NCBI GenBank assembly: GCA_023393755.1
Contig: JAEXCA010000182.1
Location: 1 to 22,150, forward strand
DNA: 22,150 bases
Source of the DNA: Actinomycetes bacterium
GTDB lineage: Bacteria > Actinomycetota > Actinomycetes > Propionibacteriales > Propionibacteriaceae
Direction of reading: 5' to 3'
Within the stretch, counting starts at the first letter, position 1, and each line of letters opens with the position of its first letter. This document shows positions 13,556 through 20,763 of the stretch, piece by piece. The notes under the pieces are model-generated. The model searched no databases and was not told the origin of the DNA. It was given only the letters and a program-made list of their open reading frames with translations. The position numbers were made by a program, and so were the translations under genes.

Positions 13556-14698
13556 TCACTCTCCCCCCAGCACGGTGGCCGGATTGATCCCGATGATGCG
13601 TCGAACGGTGAGGAAGCTGCCGACCCCGCTAACCAGGGCAGCGACCACCATGGTGACCGGCACCACCCACCAGCTGGCCTGCAAGCTGAGGTTGAACACC
13701 TCCTGGGTGACCAGGCCACCCACCGCGATCCCGGTCAACGCGCCCACCAGCCCGCCGAACAGGCCCAGGATCACGCCCTCGCCAATGAACTCCCCGACCA
13801 GTTCCCGGCTGGACGCGCCGAGCGCCTTCTTCAGCGCCAGTTCGGTGGCCCGTTCGCTCACCACCGCGTTCATGGTGGTGGTGACGCTGATCAGGGTGAG
13901 CCCGCCAATGATCACGCTGACAATCCAGATCAGCGCCCGCAGGGTGAGCAGCACGCCGGATTCCGACTTGGTGATCCGCTTCACCACCTGGGCGTGGACG
14001 GAGTCGTCGGCGGCGTCGATCAGTTCAGCGATGGACGCCAACTGCGTCTCGTCGGCCAGCAGCGAGTACTCGATCATGTCGATCCGGCCGTCCGCCGGGA
14101 AGATCCCCTCCAGGTCGGCCAGCGACAGCAGCAGCATGGCGTCCTCGGGACCGCCGGTGCGCAGCAGACCCGAGACGGTCATGGTCACCGGCTCAGAATC
14201 CACGCCCGCTTCCACCTGGGCGACCAGGCTGAGCTGGTCCCCCACCTCGAAGCCGTACCGTCCCACCAGGTCGCGGCCGGCCAGCACCTCGCCGGGCCGC
14301 GAGGGCAGTTCGCCGTCAATGCTCCAGTACGGACGCATGGTGGTGGCCAGGGCGAAGTCGGTGGCCATGGTCGACAACGGCTGCTGGTTGTAGAGCAGGT
14401 TGTCCTGGCGGTACGGCGCGTGCCCGACCAGCTTGACGCCGGCGTCGGCCAGCGCGGCGTTGACCTTCGCCATGTCAGCGACCCGGACGGTCTGCGTCCC
14501 GGCCGGCGACACCACCAGGTTGGCCCCGTAGGAGCGCAGCTCGCGGGCCATCTGCTCCGGAACGGTGTAGGTGATGATCCCCAGCGCCGACAGCGTGGTC
14601 GCCCCGACGATGATCGCCAGCGAGGCGATCACCACGCGGGAGAGCCGGCGCACGAAGGCGCGGGTGATCATCCGCAGGTACATCCTGGCGCGGGTCAT
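13556..14698 (-). CDS. FtsX/MacB-type permease, second of pair
   Basis: A 380-residue membrane protein with MacB topology: one N-terminal TM helix (about 20-45), a large extracytoplasmic domain (about 46-255) beginning MARELRSYGANLVVSPAGT, then three C-terminal TM helices. These contain the FtsX core (SERATELALKKALGASSREL, the coupling region with the ATPase) and the closing segment INPATVLGGE. It partners the permease encoded upstream and the ATPase downstream. ATG at 14698 is 4 bp from the previous stop. Such pairs use ATP hydrolysis for mechanotransmission rather than solute import through the membrane, so the role here is probably to work P19 and the Fe-S protein (inference). Confidence 0.9.
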   Translation of the reverse strand: MTRARMYLRMITRAFVRRLSRVVIASLAIIVGATTLSALGIITYTVPEQMARELRSYGANLVVSPAGTQTVRVADMAKVNAALADAGVKLVGHAPYRQDNLLYNQQPLSTMATDFALATTMRPYWSIDGELPSRPGEVLAGRDLVGRYGFEVGDQLSLVAQVEAGVDSEPVTMTVSGLLRTGGPEDAMLLLSLADLEGIFPADGRIDMIEYSLLADETQLASIAELIDAADDSVHAQVVKRITKSESGVLLTLRALIWIVSVIIGGLTLISVTTTMNAVVSERATELALKKALGASSRELVGEFIGEGVILGLFGGLVGALTGIAVGGLVTQEVFNLSLQASWWVVPVTMVVAALVSGVGSFLTVRRIIGINPATVLGGE

Positions 14699-14702
14699 CT
14701 GC

Positions 14703-15986
14703 TCACTTCCCGTGCAGGACGTTGGAGGGCTTGAGCTTCATCAGCGCCCGCAGCGACGGCAACGAACCGGCCAGGATCATCGAGACGACCAGCGCCGCCA
14801 TCACCGGCAGCACCAGCGGCCGCAGCGTGATCCAGGACGAGAACACCAGCTGTCCGATCACCTGGGCCAGGCCGACTCCCAACCCGAACCCGACCACGCC
14901 GCCGACCAGGCCGACCACCAGGGTCTCGGCCAGGATCAGGCCGACCACGGCGGCGTTCCGGGCGCCGATCGCCTTCAGCAGGCCGATCTCCGGGGCGCGC
15001 TCCATCACGCCGGCGGTGACCAGGTTGGCGATGCCCAGCGCCGACCCGACCATGGCCAGGATGGCGATCAGCACCATGATCAGCTGGGTCTTCTCCAGGA
15101 TGACGCCCTCGCTGTCGGCGATCTGCCGCACCGGCTTGGCCACCGCGTCGGTCAGTGCCTCCTCGATCTGGTACGAGATGGACGACACGTAGGCGGTGCA
15201 GTACCAGGTCTCCCAGTCGGCCACCGACAGGCTGGTCGGGTCACGCTCGGCGCGCTGGGAGAGTTCGTTCTCCGGCGTGGTGATCGCCCGCACCTCGATC
15301 CGGTCGACCTCGCCCGGGCGTCCGGTCAGCTGTTGGGCGGTGGCCAGCGGGACGTAGAGGACGTCGTCCTCCTCGTCGCCGGCGTGGAAGATCCCGGCCA
15401 CCCGGAGTTGCTGCTCACCCGACGGTCCGGACACCGACACGGTGTCCCCGACCGCCCAGCCGCGGGCGGCGGCCAGGTTCGCGCCGACCATCGCCTGCTG
15501 GGCGTCAGCGTCCTGCGCCCACGCGCCGTCCACGTCCCACCAGCCGCGCAGCCGGAGCAGGCCGGTCTGCACCGGCTCGCCAATGTCCAGGGTGAGGGTG
15601 TGGTCGAACCAGGTGCCGTAGAGGGTTACCGGGGCGGAGTCACCGGTGGCACCGACCTGAACGGTGGTCTTCAGGTAGGGGGCGAAGTCCTCCAGGTTGT
15701 ACGCCCAGAAGATCGACTTCAGCCGGGGCAGCTCGTCCTCGCGGAGCGCACCGGTCGGTTCGTCGTCGGTACGGTAGACCTCGGAGACCACCGAGGCGCC
15801 CTTCGGGGTGACCTCGATATTGGCGCCGTAGGAGCTCAGCTCCTGTTTGACCTTGTCGCCGATGTCGAGCATGACGGTCATCATCGACGTGGTGAGCGCG
15901 GCACCGAGGCAGATCGTGACCGCGATCATCACCCGCTTGCCCAACTGCTGGCGCAGTGCTCGGGAGATCATTCGGAAGAAGAACAT
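14703..15986 (-). CDS. FtsX/MacB-type permease, first of pair
   Basis: A 427-residue homologue of the next permease with the same plan: TM1 at about 18-40, an extracytoplasmic domain starting VKQELSSYGANIEVTPKG, and three C-terminal helices with MERAPEIGLLKAIGARNA and ending LKPSNVLHGK. The extracytoplasmic domain is longer than in its partner. It holds a single cysteine (Cys263) in ADWETWYCTAYVSSISYQ, placed just before the second helix. The ATG shares its A with the TGA of the upstream gene (TGATG). It corresponds by position to a permease of the P19-type locus. Confidence 0.9.
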   Translation of the reverse strand: MFFFRMISRALRQQLGKRVMIAVTICLGAALTTSMMTVMLDIGDKVKQELSSYGANIEVTPKGASVVSEVYRTDDEPTGALREDELPRLKSIFWAYNLEDFAPYLKTTVQVGATGDSAPVTLYGTWFDHTLTLDIGEPVQTGLLRLRGWWDVDGAWAQDADAQQAMVGANLAAARGWAVGDTVSVSGPSGEQQLRVAGIFHAGDEEDDVLYVPLATAQQLTGRPGEVDRIEVRAITTPENELSQRAERDPTSLSVADWETWYCTAYVSSISYQIEEALTDAVAKPVRQIADSEGVILEKTQLIMVLIAILAMVGSALGIANLVTAGVMERAPEIGLLKAIGARNAAVVGLILAETLVVGLVGGVVGFGLGVGLAQVIGQLVFSSWITLRPLVLPVMAALVVSMILAGSLPSLRALMKLKPSNVLHGK

Positions 15987-17257
15987 CAGGCGAACACCCT
16001 TGCCTTCTCCTCCAGTTCGGCGACCTGGAACAGCAACTTACCGTCGGCGAGCTGGTACTGGATCGGAATCGGGTTACAGCCACCGGGGAAGCCGATGGTC
16101 TGGGTGTTCATGATCACGTCGCACTCCCGGCAGACCACCTTGCCCTCCCGTTCGTAGTAGCCGCTCGGCCCGCAGATCTCGCAGGCGTCCAGGCCGGTGC
16201 CGTAGGAGGTCGGGTTCTTCTGGATCGCGATGAACCGCACCTGGGTGCCGCGGCTCGACTCGTAGCCGAACCGGTGCAGATGGCCGTCGCTGACCAGTTC
16301 CAGATCGACCTCGACGTGCGGGCCGTTCACCGTCGAGGGCTCGATCGGCGACAGCTCGGGGACGGCTTCGGCCACCTGTTTGCCGACGGTGTAGGTGGCC
16401 AGCAGCCCGACGCCCAGCGCGGCCGACCAGCTCAGTACCCGGCGGCGGGAGACGCCTTCGGCCTTCACCAGGCGGTGCTCGGCGGGGACGGCGTCCGCGG
16501 GTGCGCTCCGTCGCCGGGCCGCGTAGGCGATCACCGCCGCGACCACCACCAGGGCTGTCAGCACGAGCAGGATCGTCACATTGTTGCGCTGCACCCAGAG
16601 CAGGGTCTGGAAGTTGAGCGAACTCTTCGGCAGCAGCTTCGCGGTCGAGAACTGCTGGTAGAGCGGCGGCCACTGGGTGACCAGCGCGATCCCGATCACC
16701 ACCGTGCTCAGCACCCGCCGGACCAGCCCGGGCACTCGTCCCAGACTCACCGTCAGCACCAGCCCCACCGCCGCGGACACCGCGATCCCCAGCAGGTAGC
16801 CGATCAGGTTGATCAGCGAGTCGCTGGCGAACAGCACGCCGCCCATCGGCACCACCCGGTCACTGGCCAGGTAGAGCGGGATGCCGTAGAACAGGTTGAC
16901 CAGCACCAGGGCAGCCAGGCTGGTGCCGGTGAGCAGCCGGGCGGGCAGCCCGCCGCCCAGCTCGGCGACCAGTGGCCGCCGTCCCATCCACCACAGCGCG
17001 GCCAGGAACCCGACCAGGGCCAGCAGGAGGACGGCACCCGCCCACAGGTTGATCATGGGCAGCCGGATCAGCTTGGTGTTCAGCCGCAGACCAGCGATCG
17101 TCGCCGCGGCGACTGCCCCCACTGCGAGGGCAGCGACCGTCCACCGGCCCACCCGCTGGCGACGTGCCGGCGGGTAGGCGCGGTTGGCGATCAGGACGGC
17201 GGAGAGCAGGCACAGGGGCAGTGCGAGTTCCGCCGCGGCGACGAACAGTTTGAGCAT
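15986..17257 (-). CDS. DUF2318 Fe-S-containing membrane protein
   Basis: A 423-residue protein with two parts. Residues about 1-250 contain roughly seven to eight TM helices. A further helix at about 275-292 is followed by an extracytoplasmic DUF2318 domain (about 310-423). The domain has five cysteines: C359 and C362 (ACEICGPSGYY), C376 and C379 (VVCRECDV) and C394 (GFPGGCNPIPI). These are the hallmark of the Fe-S-containing protein of P19/FTR1 loci (Cj1660-like). A redox role in iron uptake is the family view. ATG at 17257 is 24 bp after the P19 gene; no good ribosome site is present. Confidence 0.9.
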   Translation of the reverse strand: MLKLFVAAAELALPLCLLSAVLIANRAYPPARRQRVGRWTVAALAVGAVAAATIAGLRLNTKLIRLPMINLWAGAVLLLALVGFLAALWWMGRRPLVAELGGGLPARLLTGTSLAALVLVNLFYGIPLYLASDRVVPMGGVLFASDSLINLIGYLLGIAVSAAVGLVLTVSLGRVPGLVRRVLSTVVIGIALVTQWPPLYQQFSTAKLLPKSSLNFQTLLWVQRNNVTILLVLTALVVVAAVIAYAARRRSAPADAVPAEHRLVKAEGVSRRRVLSWSAALGVGLLATYTVGKQVAEAVPELSPIEPSTVNGPHVEVDLELVSDGHLHRFGYESSRGTQVRFIAIQKNPTSYGTGLDACEICGPSGYYEREGKVVCRECDVIMNTQTIGFPGGCNPIPIQYQLADGKLLFQVAELEEKARVFA

Positions 17258-17281
17258 GGGTCAGGAAGTGGCGTCAGCTCG

Positions 17282-17926
17282 TCAGAGCAGCTGGCCGTCC
17301 CACTCGAAGTTGTCGAAGGTGACCTTCAGCGGCTCGGTCCAGAACCGACCCTGCACACCACTGGTGTCCTTGCCGGTGTGCAGCATGAAGTCGTCAGCAG
17401 GAGACTGGATGGTCAGCTCGACGGTGTACAGCCCCGGCTCCAGCTTGATGTTGTTGCCGTAGTGCGGGCCGTCCGAGGCGATCATCGGCATCAGGGTGCC
17501 GAGTTCGACCACCTTGCCGGTGTTCTTCTCGGTGAGCTTCGGGGTGATCTTCAGGTACGGCAGGAACTGGTCGGCCTCGAAGCCGATCTCCTTGGCCTTG
17601 TCGGTGGTCTTGATGTCGATCTCGAAGTGCATGTCCGACTCAGACGCCGGCGGCATGGCCATGGTGCCGTGCTCCATGTCGATGGCCTGGAAGTAGACCG
17701 CCGCCACCTCGATGTAGTCACCAGCAACCTGCGGACCGGAGTCGCCCACCTCGAGTTCGTTGATCCCGACCACGTTGGGATCGGCGGGCGCTTCCTCGGC
17801 GGGCGGATCGGAGGCGGCCGGGGTGTTAGCCGGCGCGGCCGGCTGCTCGGCGGGGGCCTGCGAACAGCCGGCGAGCAGCAGCGCCAGGGCACTGGCGGCG
17901 ATGGCGGCCTTCTGGATGATGTTCAC
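17282..17926 (-). CDS. P19-type iron-binding lipoprotein (Tp34 family)
   Basis: A 214-residue lipoprotein. Lipobox LAGC places the lipidated Cys at 21, followed by an Ala/Pro/Glu-rich linker to about 50 and then the immunoglobulin-like P19 domain. Likely metal ligands lie in AIDMEHGTMAMPP (Met84, Glu85, His86), SDMHFEIDI (Met99, His100) and SDGPHYGNN (His155). In Campylobacter and pathogenic E. coli, P19/FetP binds Cu2+ and iron and works with an FTR1 permease. Its GTG overlaps the FTR1 stop by 4 bp (GTGA), which indicates coupled expression. Confidence 0.9.
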   Translation of the reverse strand: MNIIQKAAIAASALALLLAGCSQAPAEQPAAPANTPAASDPPAEEAPADPNVVGINELEVGDSGPQVAGDYIEVAAVYFQAIDMEHGTMAMPPASESDMHFEIDIKTTDKAKEIGFEADQFLPYLKITPKLTEKNTGKVVELGTLMPMIASDGPHYGNNIKLEPGLYTVELTIQSPADDFMLHTGKDTSGVQGRFWTEPLKVTFDNFEWDGQLL

Positions 17927-19569
17927 TTGGTTTCAACCCTTTCTTCGGTGCTTTCCTTGACGGGGGTGGCCGCCTTGGCGGCCGTGGACTTGCGGAACTG
18001 CCAGACCATCAGGGCCACCACGACGGCGGTGACGATGCCCTGGACGGTCAGGGTTTCGACGGTCGGGTAGAGGCCGAGCCAGTCGATCTGCGGGACGCCC
18101 GGCAGCGGCGTGGCTTCGAGGATCAGCGAATCCTGGAACTCCTTGGCCGCGCCGCCGGCCATGGTGATCGCCAGTAGGGCGAGCAGCACGGACGTCCAGC
18201 GGAAGAACGGACGCAACGGCAGCCGGACGCCGAAGTACCGCACCGCCACGAACAGCGCAGCGAGGACGACCACCGCGACGGCCATCCCGGCCCAGACGAG
18301 CAGGTGGTCGCTGGTGGTCTGGGCCGCCCCGAAGACCGGGACGAAGAACAGGATGGTCTCGAACCCCTCGCGGGCCACCGCCAGGAAGACGACGGTGAAC
18401 AGTGCCCACCGACTGCCCGCCTCGGCGTGCTGGTCGACGGTACCGGTGATGTAGCGGTGCCAGGCGTCCCCCTCCGACTTGGAGAGGATCCAGCTGCTGA
18501 TGTAGATCAGCATCACCACGGCCAGCGCGCCGGCGACGCCTTCGACCAGCTCCTGCGCCAGGCCGAGGTCGGCGCTGCTGGTCAACGACATGAACAGCAC
18601 GGCCAGCCCGATGCTGACCGCGATCGCGGCGGCGACGCCGAGGTAGACGCCGCGGAGCTGGTCCCGCCGTCCGGTCTTGACCACGTAGGTGACCACGGCC
18701 GCCACCACCAGCAACGCCTCGACACCTTCGCGGAGCAGGATCAGCAGGGCGGCCACGAAGCCGCCCCAGCCGCCCGACTCGGCGGCGCCCAGCGCGTCCA
18801 GCGCGGCGGCGTCCTCGGTGACCAGCTGGCTGAGCTCGGCGACATCGGCGCGGACCTGCTCGACCGGGGCGCCGTCCCGGATCCCCACCCGGATGTCGCG
18901 GAACTTGCCTTCGGCCAGCGCCGCCCGTCCGCTGAGGTAGGAGAGGGTGGCCTTCTCCATGCCGTCCGCCTCATAGTGCTGCAGGTAGGCGCGGGTGGCC
19001 TCCTTCAGCCCTTCGTCGGGCTTGCCCTGCTCGTACAACGCCAGGGCGTTCTCGACGGTCTCGACGATGCTCTGCGCCACCCGGCTCCAGCGGTCGGTCA
19101 CCTCGGGTGCGTCCTGCAGCTCGGTGACGTCGGTGGCCAGCTGAGTGACCAGCTGCGCGGTTCGTTCGTCGACGTCGGCCTGCGGGGCCTTGTCCCGGGC
19201 CAGGTTTCGCAGCTCCACGACGCCGGTCTGGAAGGCCTTCGCACGCTCTGCGCCGAGCCGGTGCTTGATCTCGTCCTCCAGGCCGCTGGCCTGGTACTCC
19301 TCGTAGTAGGCCTTGCGGATGGTGGCTTCAACAGCCTTCAGATCGCCTGCCTGGTACTGCCCGGGCACCTCTTCGAGCAAGCTGGTGACAGTGTCGGCGA
19401 CCGTCTGCCAGCTGTCCTCGGCGGCCGCCGGTGCGGCCGCTCCCCAGACGACCGCCAGTCCCAGCAGGAGCGCGCTCAGCCAGGCCAACGGACGCTTCAG
19501 CAGCCGTCCGCGGGGCCGCGGCAGGGGGGTGAGATCGAGCTGCGATCGGTCGAGTACTACTCCTGGCAC
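17923..19569 (-). CDS. FTR1-family iron permease with N-terminal extracytoplasmic domain
   Basis: A 548-residue protein. A signal sequence (about 24-50, cleavage near AAA-ED) leads an alpha-helical extracytoplasmic domain (51-268) with an internal duplication (AYYEEYQASGLEDE and AYLQHYEADGMEKA). About seven TM helices follow, with the two FTR1 iron-pathway motifs REGVE (280-284) and REGFE (400-404). It moves ferric or newly processed iron across the membrane together with P19. GTG at 19569 is unusual because 23 residues precede the signal sequence, but TAGCCT lies 7 bp upstream exactly as at feoA, predicting a leaderless mRNA. It is the first gene of the eight-gene operon. Confidence 0.92.
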   Translation of the reverse strand: MPGVVLDRSQLDLTPLPRPRGRLLKRPLAWLSALLLGLAVVWGAAAPAAAEDSWQTVADTVTSLLEEVPGQYQAGDLKAVEATIRKAYYEEYQASGLEDEIKHRLGAERAKAFQTGVVELRNLARDKAPQADVDERTAQLVTQLATDVTELQDAPEVTDRWSRVAQSIVETVENALALYEQGKPDEGLKEATRAYLQHYEADGMEKATLSYLSGRAALAEGKFRDIRVGIRDGAPVEQVRADVAELSQLVTEDAAALDALGAAESGGWGGFVAALLILLREGVEALLVVAAVVTYVVKTGRRDQLRGVYLGVAAAIAVSIGLAVLFMSLTSSADLGLAQELVEGVAGALAVVMLIYISSWILSKSEGDAWHRYITGTVDQHAEAGSRWALFTVVFLAVAREGFETILFFVPVFGAAQTTSDHLLVWAGMAVAVVVLAALFVAVRYFGVRLPLRPFFRWTSVLLALLAITMAGGAAKEFQDSLILEATPLPGVPQIDWLGLYPTVETLTVQGIVTAVVVALMVWQFRKSTAAKAATPVKESTEERVETK

Positions 19570-19588
19570 GTAGGCAAGGCTACGCTAA
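19570..19588 (-). promoter_or_regulatory. IdeR/DtxR-like iron box and -10 of the FTR1/P19 operon
   Basis: GTAGGCAAGGCTACGCTAA differs from the feoABC box at one of 19 positions and matches about 15 of 19 consensus bases. It covers TAGCCT (minus strand, 19577-19582), 7 bp before GTG 19569. The downstream AATTGCGTAC is also nearly identical to the feo promoter. Confidence 0.75.
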
Positions 19589-19614
19589 ATTGCGTACGGT
19601 CGAACCATTTCCGC

Positions 19615-19634
19615 AAAAAAGGTCAGACCTATTT
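19615..19634 (-). terminator. Weak intrinsic terminator of clpS-DUF2017
   Basis: On the minus strand, AAATAGGT-CTG-ACCTTTTTT forms a short stem with one mismatch running into six T. It begins 1 bp after the DUF2017 stop codon and lies just before the FTR1 promoter. The stem is AT-rich and weak. Confidence 0.5.
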
Positions 19635-19635
19635 C

Positions 19636-20190
19636 TCAGGCGTGCGCGAGCAGCGCCTCGGTGAGGTAGCCGAGCCACTCGTAGACCCGGTAGGTGTAGC
19701 CGCGGGGGTCGGTGTCGCCGAGGGCATCCAGGGCTTCGGCGTCCTCGGCCCGCTCGATCCCCAGCCGCACCGCCAGGCTCAGCCGCAGCGCGGTCAACGC
19801 CTTCAGCCACTGGTCGAGCTCGATCACCCGCACCTGCACCGGACGGCGGCCGCCATCGGAAGCGCGCAGGGCGTCCATCACCAGCTCGGCCTGGTCGATC
19901 CGGGCCTGCCGTTGCCGGGACTCGGTGAACCGGCGGAACTCGGCCGAGGCGGCCGGATCGTCCGGATAGGCCTGGGGGAACAGCCGCTCGACCACCGGGT
20001 CGCTGCGGTCCAGCGGTTCGGTCTCGGAGAACTCGGCCTGCCACCGCTCGAACGGGTCGTCGGCGACCACCGGCTCGGCGTCGCCGGCGAGCAGGTCGCT
20101 GAGTTGATCCATCAGCGACTCCAACAGGGTGGCCTCGTACTCGGTCAGCCGCAGCTTGATCACCGGCCCCTTGCGGACGATGTCGCTCAC
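19636..20190 (-). CDS. DUF2017 family protein
   Basis: A 184-residue cytosolic protein of unknown function. The N-terminal half has LRLTEYEATLLESLMDQLSDLL, an acidic linker, and FRRFTESRQRQARIDQAELVMDAL. The C-terminal half includes LDQWLKALTALRLSLAVRLGIE and ends in YEWLGYLTEALL. Actinobacteria regularly encode DUF2017 directly after clpS (Rv1332 after Rv1331), which suggests a link to ClpS/N-end-rule proteolysis, but the activity is not known. GTG at 20190 overlaps the clpS stop as GTGA; a longer frame reading through clpS and beyond is not real. Confidence 0.88.
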   Translation of the reverse strand: MSDIVRKGPVIKLRLTEYEATLLESLMDQLSDLLAGDAEPVVADDPFERWQAEFSETEPLDRSDPVVERLFPQAYPDDPAASAEFRRFTESRQRQARIDQAELVMDALRASDGGRRPVQVRVIELDQWLKALTALRLSLAVRLGIERAEDAEALDALGDTDPRGYTYRVYEWLGYLTEALLAHA

Positions 20191-20498
20191 GAGGCCTTCT
20201 CCAGGCTGGCCCACAGCCCGTAGGCATGCATCGCGTCCACATCGGATTCCATCTGCTCGCGGCTGCCCTGGGAGACCACCGCCTTGCCCTCGTTGTGCAC
20301 CTTGAGCATGAGCTTGCCGGCCTTCGCCTCGGTGTAGCCGAAGTAGGTGACGAAGACGTGGGTGACATAGCTCATCAGGTTGACCGGATCGTCCCAGACG
20401 ATGGTCACCCAGCCGCCGTCCAGCAGCTCGGACTCCGCCGGACGCTCGCTGACAGCCACGCCACCGGCGGGCTGCTCGGGTGCCGCGGGAGTGCTCAT
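20187..20498 (-). CDS. clpS: ClpS, N-end-rule adaptor of Clp protease
   Basis: A 103-residue adaptor that delivers N-degron substrates to the ClpAP/ClpCP protease. After a disordered 25-30-residue N-terminus come the ClpS core motifs WVTIVWDDPVNLMSYVTHVF (N-degron pocket), AGKLMLKVHNEGKAVVSQGS (HxxG-type surface) and MESDVDAMHAYGLWASLEK. ATG at 20498 lies 6 bp after CAGAAT (20505-20510), a plausible -10, and no Shine-Dalgarno sequence exists, so a leaderless start is likely. It is divergent from pncB, as in Mycobacterium. Confidence 0.93.
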   Translation of the reverse strand: MSTPAAPEQPAGGVAVSERPAESELLDGGWVTIVWDDPVNLMSYVTHVFVTYFGYTEAKAGKLMLKVHNEGKAVVSQGSREQMESDVDAMHAYGLWASLEKAS

Positions 20499-20504
20499 AC
20501 CGCC

Positions 20505-20510
20505 ATTCTG
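20505..20510 (-). promoter_or_regulatory. Possible clpS -10 element
   Basis: CAGAAT on the minus strand, 6 bp before the clpS ATG. It is a weaker hexamer than the others but has the same leaderless spacing. Confidence 0.35.
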
Positions 20511-20567
20511 GCACGCACCTGCGACGCCACCCCGACCCGTGCCCGCCCGGGGCCCACCGGGCGCACC

Positions 20568-20725
20568 GGGGACGGTTCCTGGTGGCCCCGGAACCATCCC
20601 CGCGCCCCATCACCCGCTGACAGAAACCGGGGAGCAGAGGGCACTCGCGTAGATAATCCACTCGAACCTCCTCTGCTGCCCGGTTTCTGTCAGTGGATCC
20701 AGGGGTGGGACGAGGAACCGTCCCC
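20568..20725. repeat. 158-bp palindromic MITE-like element
   Basis: The outer ends are a perfect 12-bp inverted repeat: GGGGACGGTTCC (20568-20579) and GGAACCGTCCCC (20714-20725). A third, once-mismatched copy at 20590-20601 makes a local hairpin with the left end. Inside lies a 24-bp inverted repeat (20617-20640 and 20670-20693, one mismatch) around a 29-bp centre. The same 12-mer is present in the 8738-8857 array. There is no coding capacity. It sits in the clpS/pncB divergent region between the two predicted -10 boxes. Confidence 0.8.
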
Positions 20726-20750
20726 CGTCCCTCTGGGAGGTCGGGGGTCG

Positions 20751-20756
20751 TATTGT
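20751..20756 (+). promoter_or_regulatory. pncB -10 element (leaderless)
   Basis: TATTGT, 7 bp before ATG 20764. It lies 25 bp beyond the end of the palindromic element, so the -35 region would fall right next to it; no clear -35 is seen. Confidence 0.45.
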
Positions 20757-20763
20757 GGCCGCC

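Noticed and set aside
15956..20223. Long + strand frames of 704 and 639 codons
   Set aside because: Antisense to the DUF2318, P19, FTR1 and DUF2017 genes; no ribosome site or recognisable motif.
20617..20693. Rho-independent terminator
   Set aside because: It lies between two divergent genes, far from any stop codon, and has no T-run; a mobile palindromic element is more likely.
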